DNA from: Micrococcaceae bacterium Sec5.8
GTDB lineage: Bacteria > Actinomycetota > Actinomycetes > Actinomycetales > Micrococcaceae
Assembly (NCBI GenBank): GCA_039636775.1
Contig: CP143429.1
Span: forward strand, 3,100,001-3,164,000
Direction: 5' to 3'
DNA: 64,000 nt
The notes beneath the pieces were generated by a model. The model saw nothing but the letters and a program-made list of their open reading frames with translations. It made no database searches and was not told where the DNA came from. How positions within the stretch are numbered: the first letter of the stretch is position 1; every line of letters starts with the position of its first letter. This document shows positions 1-8,371 of the stretch, one piece after another. Made by a program: the position numbers and the translations under genes.

Positions 1-109
1 CCCAGGTGGCGAACGCGATGCCGCTGACCGCGTACGCAACCACGACCGCGTTGCGCCAGTGCGTAATCTCAGCAGCCTGGCCCGTGCCGACCTCGACGGC
101 ATCGGCCAT
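1..109 (-). CDS. MFS transporter, N-terminal fragment cut by the window edge
   Basis: Only the first 36 codons are in the window. On the minus strand an ATG at 109 opens a hydrophilic N-terminus followed by WRNAVVVAY and a hydrophobic run ending SGIAFATW. This matches the start of the first membrane helix of YbjJ-like major facilitator proteins, which export or import small molecules. It starts 4 bp after the stop of the upstream dehydratase gene, so it is probably cotranscribed with it. Substrate cannot be judged from this fragment. Confidence 0.6.
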   Translation of the reverse strand, partial: MADAVEVGTGQAAEITHWRNAVVVAYAVSGIAFATW

Positions 110-113
110 GCGG

Positions 114-551
114 CTAGGCCAGCCTGACGACGGCCTGGGCCTTCATCAGCACCTTCTGGCCACCCGAGGTGACGGTGAGGTCCACGCGGGCGGTGCCTGC
201 CCCGGCGTCGAGCGCCCCAAGGGCGCCACTGACCTCAATCACGGCGCCGGCCTCGGCCGTTCCTGTGGTATCGGACACCGGAACCGGTTTGGTGAAGCGG
301 GTTTGGAAATCGACGACGGCGGCGGGGTCGCCGGCCCAGTCGGTTACCAACTGGACGACGGAGCCCATGGTGAACATGCCGTGGGCGATCACACCGGGCA
401 GTCCCACCCCGGTGGCGAAGGCCTCGTTCCAGTGGATGGGGTTGAAGTCGCCGGACGCGCCGGCGTACTTGACGAGGTCCGCGCGGGTGACGTCGATGCT
501 GCGGCTGCCGATGGTTTGTCCGACGGCGAGATCTGAAAGTACGGGTGTCAT
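114..551 (-). CDS. MaoC-family dehydratase (HadB-like hot-dog protein)
   Basis: A 145-residue single hot-dog-fold protein. The hydratase signature lies around residues 32-60: YAGASGDFNPIHWN carries the Asp/His pair used by R-specific enoyl hydratases, followed by PGVIAHGMFTMG. The family hydrates or dehydrates enoyl/3-hydroxyacyl thioesters. It sits 2 bp downstream of a second MaoC-like gene, and in actinobacteria such pairs form a HadA-HadB type heterodimer in which this subunit supplies the catalytic residues. The pairing is seen in the sequence; the exact acyl substrate and a role in fatty acid elongation are inferred. Confidence 0.85.
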   Translation of the reverse strand: MTPVLSDLAVGQTIGSRSIDVTRADLVKYAGASGDFNPIHWNEAFATGVGLPGVIAHGMFTMGSVVQLVTDWAGDPAAVVDFQTRFTKPVPVSDTTGTAEAGAVIEVSGALGALDAGAGTARVDLTVTSGGQKVLMKAQAVVRLA

Positions 552-553
552 GG

Positions 554-1039
554 CTACTGTCCTTCTCCGCGGACCAGGATGGATGAGGTGGCGGTGGCGA
601 CGGGCTCGCGCGCTGCGTCGCCGGCCGTGCCGGCGGAAGCACCGCCGGCGAGGGCGAAAATTTCCGAGCGGGTGGTGATCATGGCTCCCCCGCCCATGGC
701 GCGGACTCCGTCGACGTGCAACTCGGCCACCAGGCGGTCCCCGGCCAGGATGGGCCGGTGATGAACGAACCGCTGGTCCGCGTGCACCACGCGGGAGAAA
801 TCGATGCCGGACTCAGGGTCCTCGATCAGCTGGGCGTCGGCCCTTTGCGCGACGATGATAGCGAAGGTGGGCGGGGCCACCACGTCACTGTGTCCCAGGG
901 CTTTGGCCGCGTCGACGTCGAAATGGGCGGGGTGGGTGGCTTTGACCGCGCGGGCGAACTCGCGGATTTTCTCGCGGCCCACGTCGTACACCTCTTTGGC
1001 AGGGTAGCTGCGCCCCTGCAGATCCGGATTGATAGTCAT
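554..1039 (-). CDS. MaoC-like N-terminal dehydratase (HadA-like subunit)
   Basis: A 161-residue protein of the FAS1-dehydratase-like MaoC type. It shows the N-terminal region YDVGREKIREFARAV, then VVAPPTFAIIV and VVHADQRFVHHRPILAGD, typical of the non-catalytic or accessory hot-dog partner. The catalytic D-x4-H hydratase motif of the neighbouring protein is absent, fitting a structural or substrate-binding subunit. The start is an ATG at 1039. It is the first gene of a minus-strand operon with the HadB-like gene and the MFS transporter. Function as a heterodimeric 3-hydroxyacyl dehydratase is inferred from the pairing. Confidence 0.8.
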   Translation of the reverse strand: MTINPDLQGRSYPAKEVYDVGREKIREFARAVKATHPAHFDVDAAKALGHSDVVAPPTFAIIVAQRADAQLIEDPESGIDFSRVVHADQRFVHHRPILAGDRLVAELHVDGVRAMGGGAMITTRSEIFALAGGASAGTAGDAAREPVATATSSILVRGEGQ

Positions 1040-1130
1040 GGGTTCCAGCCTAGCGTCAGGGCGCCGGCAGCCGGGAGCATCCGCCTGCGGGCGGAAAGCT
1101 GGCGGCCAGGTCCGTACCCCCGCATACGGT

Positions 1131-1154
1131 ATGATGACATTATCATCTCATCAT
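1131..1154. promoter_or_regulatory. inverted repeat upstream of the ArsR-SulP operon (candidate operator)
   Basis: A perfect 7-bp inverted repeat, ATGATGA at 1131-1137 and TCATCAT at 1148-1154 with a 10-bp centre, lies 47-70 bp before the ArsR start. A TATGAT hexamer at 1130-1135 overlaps the left arm and could be a -10 element. Dimeric ArsR proteins usually bind such imperfect palindromes over their own promoter, so autoregulation is plausible but not shown. Confidence 0.45.
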
Positions 1155-1200
1155 CCCGCGTCCGTTCGGGATTCCAGGCAACGAGAAAGCCCAGGCAGCC

Positions 1201-1578
1201 ATGATTTCGCCCGCGCAAACCCCCCTCTACGAGATCAAAGCCAACCTCTTCAAAGCCCTCGCCCATCCTGCGCGCATCAGGGTGCTTGAGTTGCTGGCCG
1301 CCGCGCCGGATCACGCGGCGCCCGTGAGCTATCTGTTGGCGGAGACGGGGCTGGAAGCGTCCCACCTGTCCCAGCACCTCGCCACCTTGCGCCGCCACAA
1401 AGTGGTGACCTCGGCCCGCTCCGCGAACGCGGTGACCTACCGGCTCGCCAATCCGAAGATCGCCGAACTGCTGGCGATCGCCCGGGCGTTCCTGCTTGAC
1501 AGCCTGGCCGACTCCAATGAACAACTGCAACTTGCGCGGACACTCCCCAGCGAGCACCTGAAGGGCTTCACCCCATGA
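1201..1578 (+). CDS. ArsR-family winged-helix repressor
   Basis: A 125-residue DNA-binding protein with a typical ArsR fold: NLFKALAHPARIRVLELL near the N-terminus, the recognition helix region ASHLSQHLATLRRHKVV, and the wing SARSANAVTYRL. No obvious cysteine metal-binding motif is present (no CVC box), so it may sense something other than a thiophilic metal. Its stop overlaps the start of the SulP gene as ATGA, indicating translational coupling and a probable role in controlling that transporter. Homologous ArsR-SulP pairs are common in actinobacteria; the ligand is unknown. Confidence 0.85.
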   Translation: MISPAQTPLYEIKANLFKALAHPARIRVLELLAAAPDHAAPVSYLLAETGLEASHLSQHLATLRRHKVVTSARSANAVTYRLANPKIAELLAIARAFLLDSLADSNEQLQLARTLPSEHLKGFTP

Positions 1579-3236
1579 GTGCCGCACGCGCACAGCTCAC
1601 GAGGTTCCTGCCGTCGCGCCGGGACTACGACGGATTGGGCTCAACCTGGAAAACGGACGTGCTGGCGGGCATCACCGTGGGGATTGTGGCTCTGCCACTG
1701 GCGCTGGCGTTTGGTGTAAGTTCCGGCGTCGGCGCCGAGGCCGGACTCGTCACGGCCGTCGTCGCCGGCCTGGTGGCAGCGGTCATGGGCGGCTCACACG
1801 TCCAGGTCTCGGGCCCCACCGGGGCGATGGTGGTGGTGCTGGCCCCCGTTGTCGCCCAGCATGGAGTGGGCAGCATCGCCCTGGTTTCACTGCTGGCCGG
1901 TCTGCTGGTGGCTATCCTGGGCATCAGCGGGCTGGGACGGGCCGTAGCCTTCATCCCCTGGCCTGTGGTGGAAGGCTTCACCCTCGGCATCGCCGCAATC
2001 ATCTTCCTGCAGCAGGTCCCGATGGCCACCGGCACCGAGGGGATACCGGGCCACAATACGCTGCTGGCCGCCGTCGAGAGCGCGTCGGCGGCCACGGTGC
2101 CCGCTGTTCTGCAGACACTCGCCGTCGTCGCGGGCGTGGCTGCCGTCATGTTCCTGCTCCCGAAGCTGTACAAGCCGCTGCCCGCGAGCCTGGTTGCGGT
2201 GCTGCTGGCCACCGTGGGAGCCGAACTGCTCCAGCTGGACATCCCACGGATTGGGGCGCTGCCGCACTCGCTGTCCGCCCCGTCGTTGCCCTCGCTGGAT
2301 CCGGCCGCGCTGGGCGGGCTGGTCATGCCCGCGGTGTCCATTGCCATGCTGGCCGCTATTGAATCCCTGCTCTCCGCGCGGGTTGCTGCCGGCATGGTGG
2401 GGCCGGACGGAAGGCCCTCCGGGGCGTACAGCCCCGACCGGGAACTCATGGGGCAGGGCCTCGCCTCCATCGCGGCGGGATTCTTCGGCGGGATGCCGGC
2501 CACCGGCGCCATCGCCCGCACCGCGGTCAACGTCCGTTCCGGAGCCAAAACCCGGCTCTCCGCCATTGTTCACGCCCTGGTGCTGCTGGCCATCATTTAT
2601 CTGGCGGCCGGCCTGGTGGGAAAGATTCCGCTGGCGGTCCTGGCCGGGATCCTGATGGTCACAGCAGTCCGCATGGTTTCACGGCACACGGTGACCGCTA
2701 TTCTGCGCTCCACCCGGGCCGATGCCTTTGTGTTCGTCCTGACGGCCCTGATCACCGTGGCCTTCGACCTGATAGTGGCCATCGAAATCGGGCTCATCGC
2801 CGCGGCCCTCTTCACGCTGCGGAAGTTTGCTTCGCTCAGCGGAGTCAAGCGTGAGGAGATCCCGGAACCGCATGAGGACGGGGACCAGCACATTGCGATC
2901 TTCCGGCTGGACGGGGCCATGTTCTTCGGCGCCGCGGAAAGGGTTCTGCAGGAAATCAGCCAGGTCAAAGACATCCAGGTGGCCATCATCCGGTTGTCCC
3001 AGGTACGGATGCTCGACGCGACGGGCGCCCATACCCTGGTCGAGGTCATCTCGGCCCTGGAGCTGCGCGGGGTGACAGTCCTGTTGAAGGGTGTCCAGCC
3101 GCAGCATCTGGAACTGGTAACCAATGTCGGGGTGATCCGGTCACTGCGGCACCACAACCACCTGTTTTCGTCCCTGCCCGAGGCGGTGGCGCACGCCCGC
3201 AGCCATGTGCGCCGGAACGCTGCTGCTAGCGCTTAA
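1575..3236 (+). CDS. SulP-family inorganic anion transporter with STAS domain
   Basis: A 553-residue membrane protein. A run of about a dozen hydrophobic helices begins near residue 30. The SulP signature SGPTGAMVVVLAPVV lies at residues 79-93. The C-terminal STAS domain spans about residues 438-540 (HIAIFRLDGAMFFGAAE, then RMLDATGAHTLVEV). Family members move sulfate, bicarbonate or other anions across the inner membrane, using protons or sodium. The start overlaps the ArsR stop. Substrate cannot be assigned from sequence alone. The 3' end overlaps the convergent DUF3188 gene by 11 bp. Confidence 0.9.
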   Translation: MSAARAQLTRFLPSRRDYDGLGSTWKTDVLAGITVGIVALPLALAFGVSSGVGAEAGLVTAVVAGLVAAVMGGSHVQVSGPTGAMVVVLAPVVAQHGVGSIALVSLLAGLLVAILGISGLGRAVAFIPWPVVEGFTLGIAAIIFLQQVPMATGTEGIPGHNTLLAAVESASAATVPAVLQTLAVVAGVAAVMFLLPKLYKPLPASLVAVLLATVGAELLQLDIPRIGALPHSLSAPSLPSLDPAALGGLVMPAVSIAMLAAIESLLSARVAAGMVGPDGRPSGAYSPDRELMGQGLASIAAGFFGGMPATGAIARTAVNVRSGAKTRLSAIVHALVLLAIIYLAAGLVGKIPLAVLAGILMVTAVRMVSRHTVTAILRSTRADAFVFVLTALITVAFDLIVAIEIGLIAAALFTLRKFASLSGVKREEIPEPHEDGDQHIAIFRLDGAMFFGAAERVLQEISQVKDIQVAIIRLSQVRMLDATGAHTLVEVISALELRGVTVLLKGVQPQHLELVTNVGVIRSLRHHNHLFSSLPEAVAHARSHVRRNAAASA

Positions 3237-3450
3237 AGTTTTGCCGGATCGTTTGGCCGCGGACCACGATGCCGGCAATGTGCAGGATCAGCCCCAGCCC
3301 AATCACGGCCAGGGAACCGACCGCAAGGTCCTGGTTGCCGGAACTGTTGCCAATCACGTTCAGGACGATGCCGACGCCGAGGAACCCCATTGCGCTGAAA
3401 ACCAGCACCTTGTAGGTGGTTGAAGCGGAGTCCCAGAATTCTTTCAGCAC
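3226..3450 (-). CDS. small two-helix membrane protein (DUF3188-like)
   Basis: A 74-residue protein starting at GTG 3450. It has two hydrophobic segments, VLVFSAMGFLGVGIVLNVIG and VGSLAVIGLGLILHIAGIVV, joined by a short polar loop, and a basic C-terminus (GQTIRQNFKR). This layout resembles DUF3188 proteins, which are small integral membrane proteins of unknown role in actinobacteria. It converges on and overlaps the end of the SulP gene. No function can be given. Confidence 0.65.
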   Translation of the reverse strand: MLKEFWDSASTTYKVLVFSAMGFLGVGIVLNVIGNSSGNQDLAVGSLAVIGLGLILHIAGIVVRGQTIRQNFKR

Positions 3451-3498
3451 CGCACCAGTCTACCGGGAAGCGCCGCCACCCCGGCGGGCCGGAATATG

Positions 3499-3553
3499 CC
3501 TGGCGACACTCAGAATTCCTGGCGCCACTCAGAATTCCTGGCGACGCGGGAAT
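3499..3553. repeat. 19-bp tandem repeat, about 2.7 copies
   Basis: Two near-identical 19-bp units (3499-3517 and 3518-3536, differing at one base) are followed by a degenerating third copy to about 3553. Each unit begins CCTGGCG and ends CAGAATT. The array lies between the start of the DUF3188 gene and the 3' end of the DUF2797 gene, in non-coding DNA. There are no spacers, so this is a short tandem duplication and not a CRISPR array. Confidence 0.75.
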
Positions 3554-3597
3554 CCGGGCGCGTCCGGTATTTTGCGCGTCGCGGGGCAATATCAGCA

Positions 3598-4548
3598 TCA
3601 GAACAGGGACTCCTGGACCGCCGGGACGCACGAGCCATGGTCGCCGAGCACAATTGTCCGTGCCTTCAGCTGGCCGAGGTTGACGATGAATTCAAGATCG
3701 GCGCCGTCGAGCCGGGCCAGCGCGACGCTGCCGCTCAGCGAGTCGATCCGGAAGCCGTGGGCACCGGTACTGAGCTCATGCGGGTACGCATGCCGGGCAG
3801 CCGGGGCGCAGACCGCATCCGACAAGCCCGGCCGCAGCCAGCGCTCCTCCACGACCTCGAATCCGCCGCCGCCGGCACCGGCCAACAGCACGCGGACCTC
3901 CGCGGCCAGCCGGCTGTTCCGGGCATCGAGTTCGACGGCGGGCGCCGGGCTGACCAGTGCTGCGGCCTTGGCTGCGGCGCGGATCTGCTGCGGGATACCG
4001 GCGTCGCGGGTCACCAGGTCCTCGAGGAGCCTTACTACCCGGCCGTCGTCGGCCCGGGCGACGTAGCGGGCGGCGACGGCCCCCTGCTCCGCGAGTCTCT
4101 TCCATTTCCGCAGGTTCGCGGCAGTGCCCACCTTGCTGGCACCGTTGGCGAAGCTGGCGATGTACAGCCAGTGCGGCTGCATCAGGTAGGTCCGCAGTCC
4201 GGCCGGCACGCGGCCGCCGCGGTGGAAATCGTGGATGAGCCGCGAATCGTCCATGACGAAGCACCGCTCACACTGGCTGCCTTTCACGGCCGGGGCACTC
4301 TCCGGGCACAGAACGTGATCGCGGTCGGCCGGCCCGTGGACCACGTAGTGCCCGAGGCACTTCTTCCCTGCGGCGGCGAGTCTGAAACCGAGCCGGGTTC
4401 CGGCGTCGAGCGGCAGTTCGGTAAAGCCGCCCTCAGGGTTCTGCAATCGCATTGCCGGGCTCCCGGCGGCGGGCACCGCTGAGCCCGCCGGGCCGGCCGG
4501 CCCGGAATCCCAAAAGACCCCGTGGACCAGATAGCAGGTATCGGGCAC
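3598..4548 (-). CDS. DUF2797 protein
   Basis: A 316-residue soluble protein that matches DUF2797 in layout: cysteines in CLGHYV, VLCPES and CERCFV look like a zinc site, followed by LIHDFHRGG, then HWLYIASFANGASKVGTA and RKWKRLAEQGA. The last two resemble the core of the family, which some authors compare to GIY-YIG-type folds. The biochemical role is unknown. The start is GTG 4548 with GAGGAG upstream. The gene stands alone upstream of the CitE-like gene and is probably monocistronic or loosely linked to it. Confidence 0.75.
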   Translation of the reverse strand: MPDTCYLVHGVFWDSGPAGPAGSAVPAAGSPAMRLQNPEGGFTELPLDAGTRLGFRLAAAGKKCLGHYVVHGPADRDHVLCPESAPAVKGSQCERCFVMDDSRLIHDFHRGGRVPAGLRTYLMQPHWLYIASFANGASKVGTAANLRKWKRLAEQGAVAARYVARADDGRVVRLLEDLVTRDAGIPQQIRAAAKAAALVSPAPAVELDARNSRLAAEVRVLLAGAGGGGFEVVEERWLRPGLSDAVCAPAARHAYPHELSTGAHGFRIDSLSGSVALARLDGADLEFIVNLGQLKARTIVLGDHGSCVPAVQESLF

Positions 4549-4571
4549 GGGGTCTCCTCGGTTCGGTCCGG

Positions 4572-5435
4572 CTATTGGGCCGGCTGCACCCCAAAGGCTA
4601 CCGCGAGCTTCATGATCTTCTCGGCTCGGCCCAGGCGGGGCAGGTCCGAGCCGTCCCGGATGACGCGGCCGTTGGCCTCAAAATCGGCCATGAAGTCAGT
4701 GGCCCAGGCGACGTCGGACGGCGTCGGGCTGATGACCTCGTTGATAACGTTCGTTTGATCGGCGGCGAGGCACAGCTTGCCGGTCATGCCCATCATCACC
4801 GTGATGCCGGTCTGCTCGCGCAGGATCGGGTGGTTGGTGCCGACGGTGGGGCCGTCGATGGGGCCGGGCAGGTTCCCGACGCGGCTGGCCACCACAAGCT
4901 TGGCGCGCGGGTACGCCATCGCTTCCGGGGTGGCGGCCATGCCGGTGTCGCGGCGGAAGTCACCGGAGCCGAACGCGAGCCGGAACGCGCCCTGGGCCTT
5001 GGCGATGTTGTTGGCTTCCTCGATGCCGACGGCGGACTCGACGAGCGCGATGACCGGGGTTTTGCCGTCCATCCGGTGGTAGCTCTCGGTGACCTGGTCC
5101 GCAGACTCGGTCTTGGCCAGCATCACACCGAGCAGACCCGGGGTGCCGCGGAGTCCGGCGAGGTCATCAGCCCAGAACGGGCTGGTGGCGTCATTGATGC
5201 GGACCCAGGCGCTGCCGCCGGCCGTCAGCCAGTCCACGACGTTGCCGCGGGCTTCATCCTTCTGGGAGGGATCCACCGCATCCTCGATGTCCAGGATGAC
5301 GGCGTCCGCGCGGGAGACGGAGGACTGGTCGAAAAGCTCGGTTTTCATAGCGTTGACCAGCAGCCAGGAACGGGCGATTTCAGCTGGAATGTTGCGTTGA
5401 GGCCGGACGGTCCCGGCGGTGGTGGTGGAGGTCAT
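4572..5435 (-). CDS. HpcH/HpaI aldolase, CitE-like lyase
   Basis: A 287-residue TIM-barrel protein of the citrate-lyase beta family. Signature pieces are RSWLLVNAM near the start, DAVILDIEDAVDPSQK (magnesium-binding Asp/Glu), AWVRIND with the substrate-binding Arg, and PVIALVESAVGI, which carries the conserved Glu. Stand-alone CitE-like enzymes in actinobacteria cleave or form CoA-thioesters such as malyl- or citramalyl-CoA. No citrate lyase alpha or gamma subunit is nearby, so true citrate lyase activity is unlikely. Start is ATG 5435. Confidence 0.8.
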   Translation of the reverse strand: MTSTTTAGTVRPQRNIPAEIARSWLLVNAMKTELFDQSSVSRADAVILDIEDAVDPSQKDEARGNVVDWLTAGGSAWVRINDATSPFWADDLAGLRGTPGLLGVMLAKTESADQVTESYHRMDGKTPVIALVESAVGIEEANNIAKAQGAFRLAFGSGDFRRDTGMAATPEAMAYPRAKLVVASRVGNLPGPIDGPTVGTNHPILREQTGITVMMGMTGKLCLAADQTNVINEVISPTPSDVAWATDFMADFEANGRVIRDGSDLPRLGRAEKIMKLAVAFGVQPAQ

Positions 5436-5587
5436 GTCTCTACGCTATCCGTTCCGGGGTGTCCCCCGCGAAGTATTTGGGCCCCCGCAGGCGACCATTA
5501 CGACCAAAAACGCGTCCCGACCCAACTGACTGGCGGCTGACGCCGTTTTCAGCCCTCGAAGGAGCCTTTGCCGCCAGGTCAGCCGGG

Positions 5588-6568
5588 TCAGGGGATGTTG
5601 CTGCCCCGCGCGCTCACCCAGAGCCGGTACCACTGGGCCCGGGTCATCCCCGCGGCCACCTCCGCCGCTTCCGCGCAGGCGCGGATGCGGTCCGGATTGG
5701 CGGTGCCGATCACCGGGGAGATCCCGGCCGGGTGCTTCATGATCCAGCCCAGCAGGATTGATTCCCCGGTGGTATTTTTCTCCGCCGCCAGTTCGGCCAC
5801 CAGCCCGGTGGTCGCTTCTTCCGCGCCAGACGGTAGGGCGCCGGCCGAGCCGGTGTAGAGGCCACGGGCCAGGGCACCGTAGGCCTGCAGCGTGATACCG
5901 TGCCGGACGCAGTGCTCCACCGTCCCGTGCGGGAAGCTGTAATCGGTACCCTCGGCATGGTTGACTAGGACCGCGCTCTCCAGCCAGGCGCGGTTGTGCA
6001 GGCTCATCTCCAGCTGGTTGGCCACCACCGGCGTTTCCAGCCGGTCCTGCAGCATCTCGATCTGCGGCCCGGACATGTTGGACACACCCAGGGCCCGGAC
6101 CTTGCCTTCCGCCATCAGCTGCCCGACGGCGGATGCGACCTCGGCAGCGTTCATCAGCGGGTCGGGGCGGTGCAGCAGCAGCACGTCCACGTAATCCGTG
6201 CGAAGCCGGGCGAGGCTTTCGTTAACCCTCGTCAGGATGCTGTCCCGGCTGAGATCGTAATACGTCTGCAGGCCCTGTTCATTGAGCCGGATGCCGCACT
6301 TGGTCTGCAGCCGGATCTTCTCCCGCAGTCCGGGCGTCTGCGCCAGCACCTCGCCAAAAACCGCCTCGGACTTTCCGCTACGGTATATGTCGGCATGGTC
6401 GAACACGGTGATGCCGGCCGCGCGGGCAGCGGCGATCGCGGCAGCCGCCTGGTCCACGTGAGCGGATCCGTACGGCTCCGGTGACCAGCTGCCGCCCAGG
6501 CCCATGCAGCCATATATCAGTTCCTGGGCGGGCTGCCCGGCCGGTCCTCGTCCGGACGTGGAGCTCAC
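5588..6568 (-). CDS. aldo/keto reductase
   Basis: A 326-residue NADPH-dependent oxidoreductase of the AKR (beta/alpha)8 fold. Visible are YGCMGLGGSW, the catalytic Asp/Tyr region FDHADIYRSGKSE, the Lys in LQTKCGIR, and the His region DYVDVLLLHRPDPL. The C-terminal cofactor region has PVIGTANPDRI. The GTG start at 6568 overlaps the stop of the upstream GH13 gene as GTGA, so the two are translationally coupled. A role in sugar or sugar-derived carbonyl reduction is inferred from this linkage. Confidence 0.85.
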   Translation of the reverse strand: MSSTSGRGPAGQPAQELIYGCMGLGGSWSPEPYGSAHVDQAAAAIAAARAAGITVFDHADIYRSGKSEAVFGEVLAQTPGLREKIRLQTKCGIRLNEQGLQTYYDLSRDSILTRVNESLARLRTDYVDVLLLHRPDPLMNAAEVASAVGQLMAEGKVRALGVSNMSGPQIEMLQDRLETPVVANQLEMSLHNRAWLESAVLVNHAEGTDYSFPHGTVEHCVRHGITLQAYGALARGLYTGSAGALPSGAEEATTGLVAELAAEKNTTGESILLGWIMKHPAGISPVIGTANPDRIRACAEAAEVAAGMTRAQWYRLWVSARGSNIP

Positions 6569-8271
6569 CGCAGCCAGACGGTGGTGTTGCCGGGCAGGAG
6601 GTTACCGTCCAGGGGTCCGCTGATGAGCAGCACCGTTCCGGCCGGCAGCTCCACGGGTTCCGCACCGAAGTTCGTCACGGTCTGCCAGCCACCGGGACGG
6701 GTGAAGTGCAGAATGTGGGCGTTGCCGGTCTCCAGCCACTGCAGTTCCTCCGAGGTCTGCAGCTCGCGGCGCAGTTTCAACGCCCGGCGGTAGAACTCGA
6801 GGGTGGATCCTTCCACGCCGTCCTCGGCCTCGACGGCGAAGCGGCCGAACCAGGCCGGCTGCGGCAGATGCGCTCCGGCGTCGCCGAACCCGAAGGAGGT
6901 TCCCCCGGCCGCCCACGGCAACGGCACGCGGCAGCCGTCCCGGCCGATCTCCACACCCTTGTTGCGGAAGAACGTGGGGTCCTGGCGCTCGGAATCGGGG
7001 ATGTCCGCGACCTCCTGCAGCCCGAGCTCCTCGCCCTGGTACAGGTACGCGGAGCCCGGGAGTGCCAGCATCAGCTGGGTGGCCGCACGGGCGCGGCGCA
7101 GTCCGAGGTCGACGTCGAGTTCCCCGGCCGGGGCACCGGCCAGCAGCCAGCCCTTGCCGTCCTGGCCCTTGGCGTGCCTGCCGCCGCCCTGGGGCAGGCC
7201 GTAGCGGGTGGCGTGCCGGACGACGTCGTGGTTGGAGAACACCCAGGTGGACGAGGCGCCGGATTCGGTGGCTTCGGCCAAGTTGCGGGTGATGATTTCG
7301 CGGAACTCGTCGGCGTCGAAGTCGGCCTGGAGCAGGTCGAAGTTAAACGCCTGGCCCAGGCCCTCGGGGCTTGCGTAGCGGCCGCGGCGGCTGGCGTGCA
7401 CCCACGCCTCCGCGACGGCGGTGCGGGGCGGGTTGTATTCGTTGAAGACCTCGCGCCACTCGACGTAGATCTCGTGGACTTCGTCGCGGTCCCAGAACGG
7501 GTGCGAACCGTCAGCGTGGCCGTCGGCGCCGGTGTTGGCCTCGCCCAGCTCCAGCCGGGACAGCAGCGGCTCGGTCAGGTCTTTGGTCAGGGCGTGGGCC
7601 ACGTCGACGCGGAAGCCGTCCACGCCGCGGTCTGACCAAAACCGCAGGGTCTTGAGGAAGTCGTCGCGGATCTCGCGGTTGGACCAGTTCAGGTCCGGCT
7701 GTTCCGTGGCGAAGATGTGCATGTACCACTGGCCAGGGGTGCCGTCGGGTTCGGTGATGCGTTCCCAGGCCGGGCCGCCGAACACCGATATCCAGTCCGA
7801 CGGCGGGAGCTCGCCGTTTTCGCCTTTGCCGTCCCGGAAGATGTAGCGCTCACGGGCGTCGGAGCCGCGGGGGGAAGCGAGGGCCTCCTTGAACCATTCG
7901 TGCCGGTTGGAGGAGTGGTTCGGAACGATGTCCGCGATCAGCTTGATGCCGGCCGCGTGCAGCGCGGCGGACATTTCGGCGAAGTCTTCCAGAGTTCCGA
8001 GCTTGGGGTCCACGTCGCGGTAGTCGTCGACGTCGTAGCCGCCGTCGGCCAGGGCCGAGGGATAGAACGGGGAGAGCCAGACGGCGTCGATCCCAAGGTC
8101 CTTCAGGTAGGGGACCTTGGCCGTGATGCCGTTGATGTCGCCCAGCCCATCACCGTTGGAATCGGAAAAGCTGCGCGGGTAAATCTGGTAAACGGACGCC
8201 TGGCGCCACCAGTTCGGGTCGGCGGCGAGTTCGGATCCGGACAGGGTTGCCAGCGTGGCGGTGTTGGACAA
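6565..8271 (-). CDS. GH13 alpha-glucosidase (oligo-1,6-/trehalose-type)
   Basis: A 568-residue glycoside hydrolase family 13 enzyme. WWRQASVYQIYPRSF opens the barrel, IADIVPNHSSN is conserved region I, GFRVDVAHAL gives the nucleophile Asp223, VAEAW the acid/base Glu288, and FSNHD the third Asp349. All catalytic residues are present and no signal peptide is seen, so it acts on imported alpha-glucosides in the cytoplasm. The start is a TTG at 8271 with GAAGGA upstream. It is divergent from a ROK regulator across a palindrome-bearing gap. Exact linkage preference is not resolved. Confidence 0.88.
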   Translation of the reverse strand: MSNTATLATLSGSELAADPNWWRQASVYQIYPRSFSDSNGDGLGDINGITAKVPYLKDLGIDAVWLSPFYPSALADGGYDVDDYRDVDPKLGTLEDFAEMSAALHAAGIKLIADIVPNHSSNRHEWFKEALASPRGSDARERYIFRDGKGENGELPPSDWISVFGGPAWERITEPDGTPGQWYMHIFATEQPDLNWSNREIRDDFLKTLRFWSDRGVDGFRVDVAHALTKDLTEPLLSRLELGEANTGADGHADGSHPFWDRDEVHEIYVEWREVFNEYNPPRTAVAEAWVHASRRGRYASPEGLGQAFNFDLLQADFDADEFREIITRNLAEATESGASSTWVFSNHDVVRHATRYGLPQGGGRHAKGQDGKGWLLAGAPAGELDVDLGLRRARAATQLMLALPGSAYLYQGEELGLQEVADIPDSERQDPTFFRNKGVEIGRDGCRVPLPWAAGGTSFGFGDAGAHLPQPAWFGRFAVEAEDGVEGSTLEFYRRALKLRRELQTSEELQWLETGNAHILHFTRPGGWQTVTNFGAEPVELPAGTVLLISGPLDGNLLPGNTTVWLR

Positions 8272-8308
8272 GGGGTAATCCTTCGGGGCTCGAAACAGGC
8301 TTCTGGTA

Positions 8309-8327
8309 ATTTAGATACAAGCTAAAT
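8309..8327. promoter_or_regulatory. candidate ROK operator between glucosidase and regulator
   Basis: A 6-bp inverted repeat, ATTTAG (8309-8314) and CTAAAT (8322-8327), is separated by 7 bp and flanked by more A/T. It is the most AT-rich stretch in an otherwise GC-rich gap and resembles operators of XylR/NagC-type ROK repressors. Its central position suits control of both divergent genes. Confidence 0.55.
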
Positions 8328-8371
8328 ATATTGCCTGAACAATTATGGGTCCGGATCCGGAAGAGGTCAAG

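Noticed and set aside
3499..3553. Possible CRISPR array
   Set aside because: The units are directly adjacent with no spacers, only two to three copies occur, and no cas gene is present in the window.
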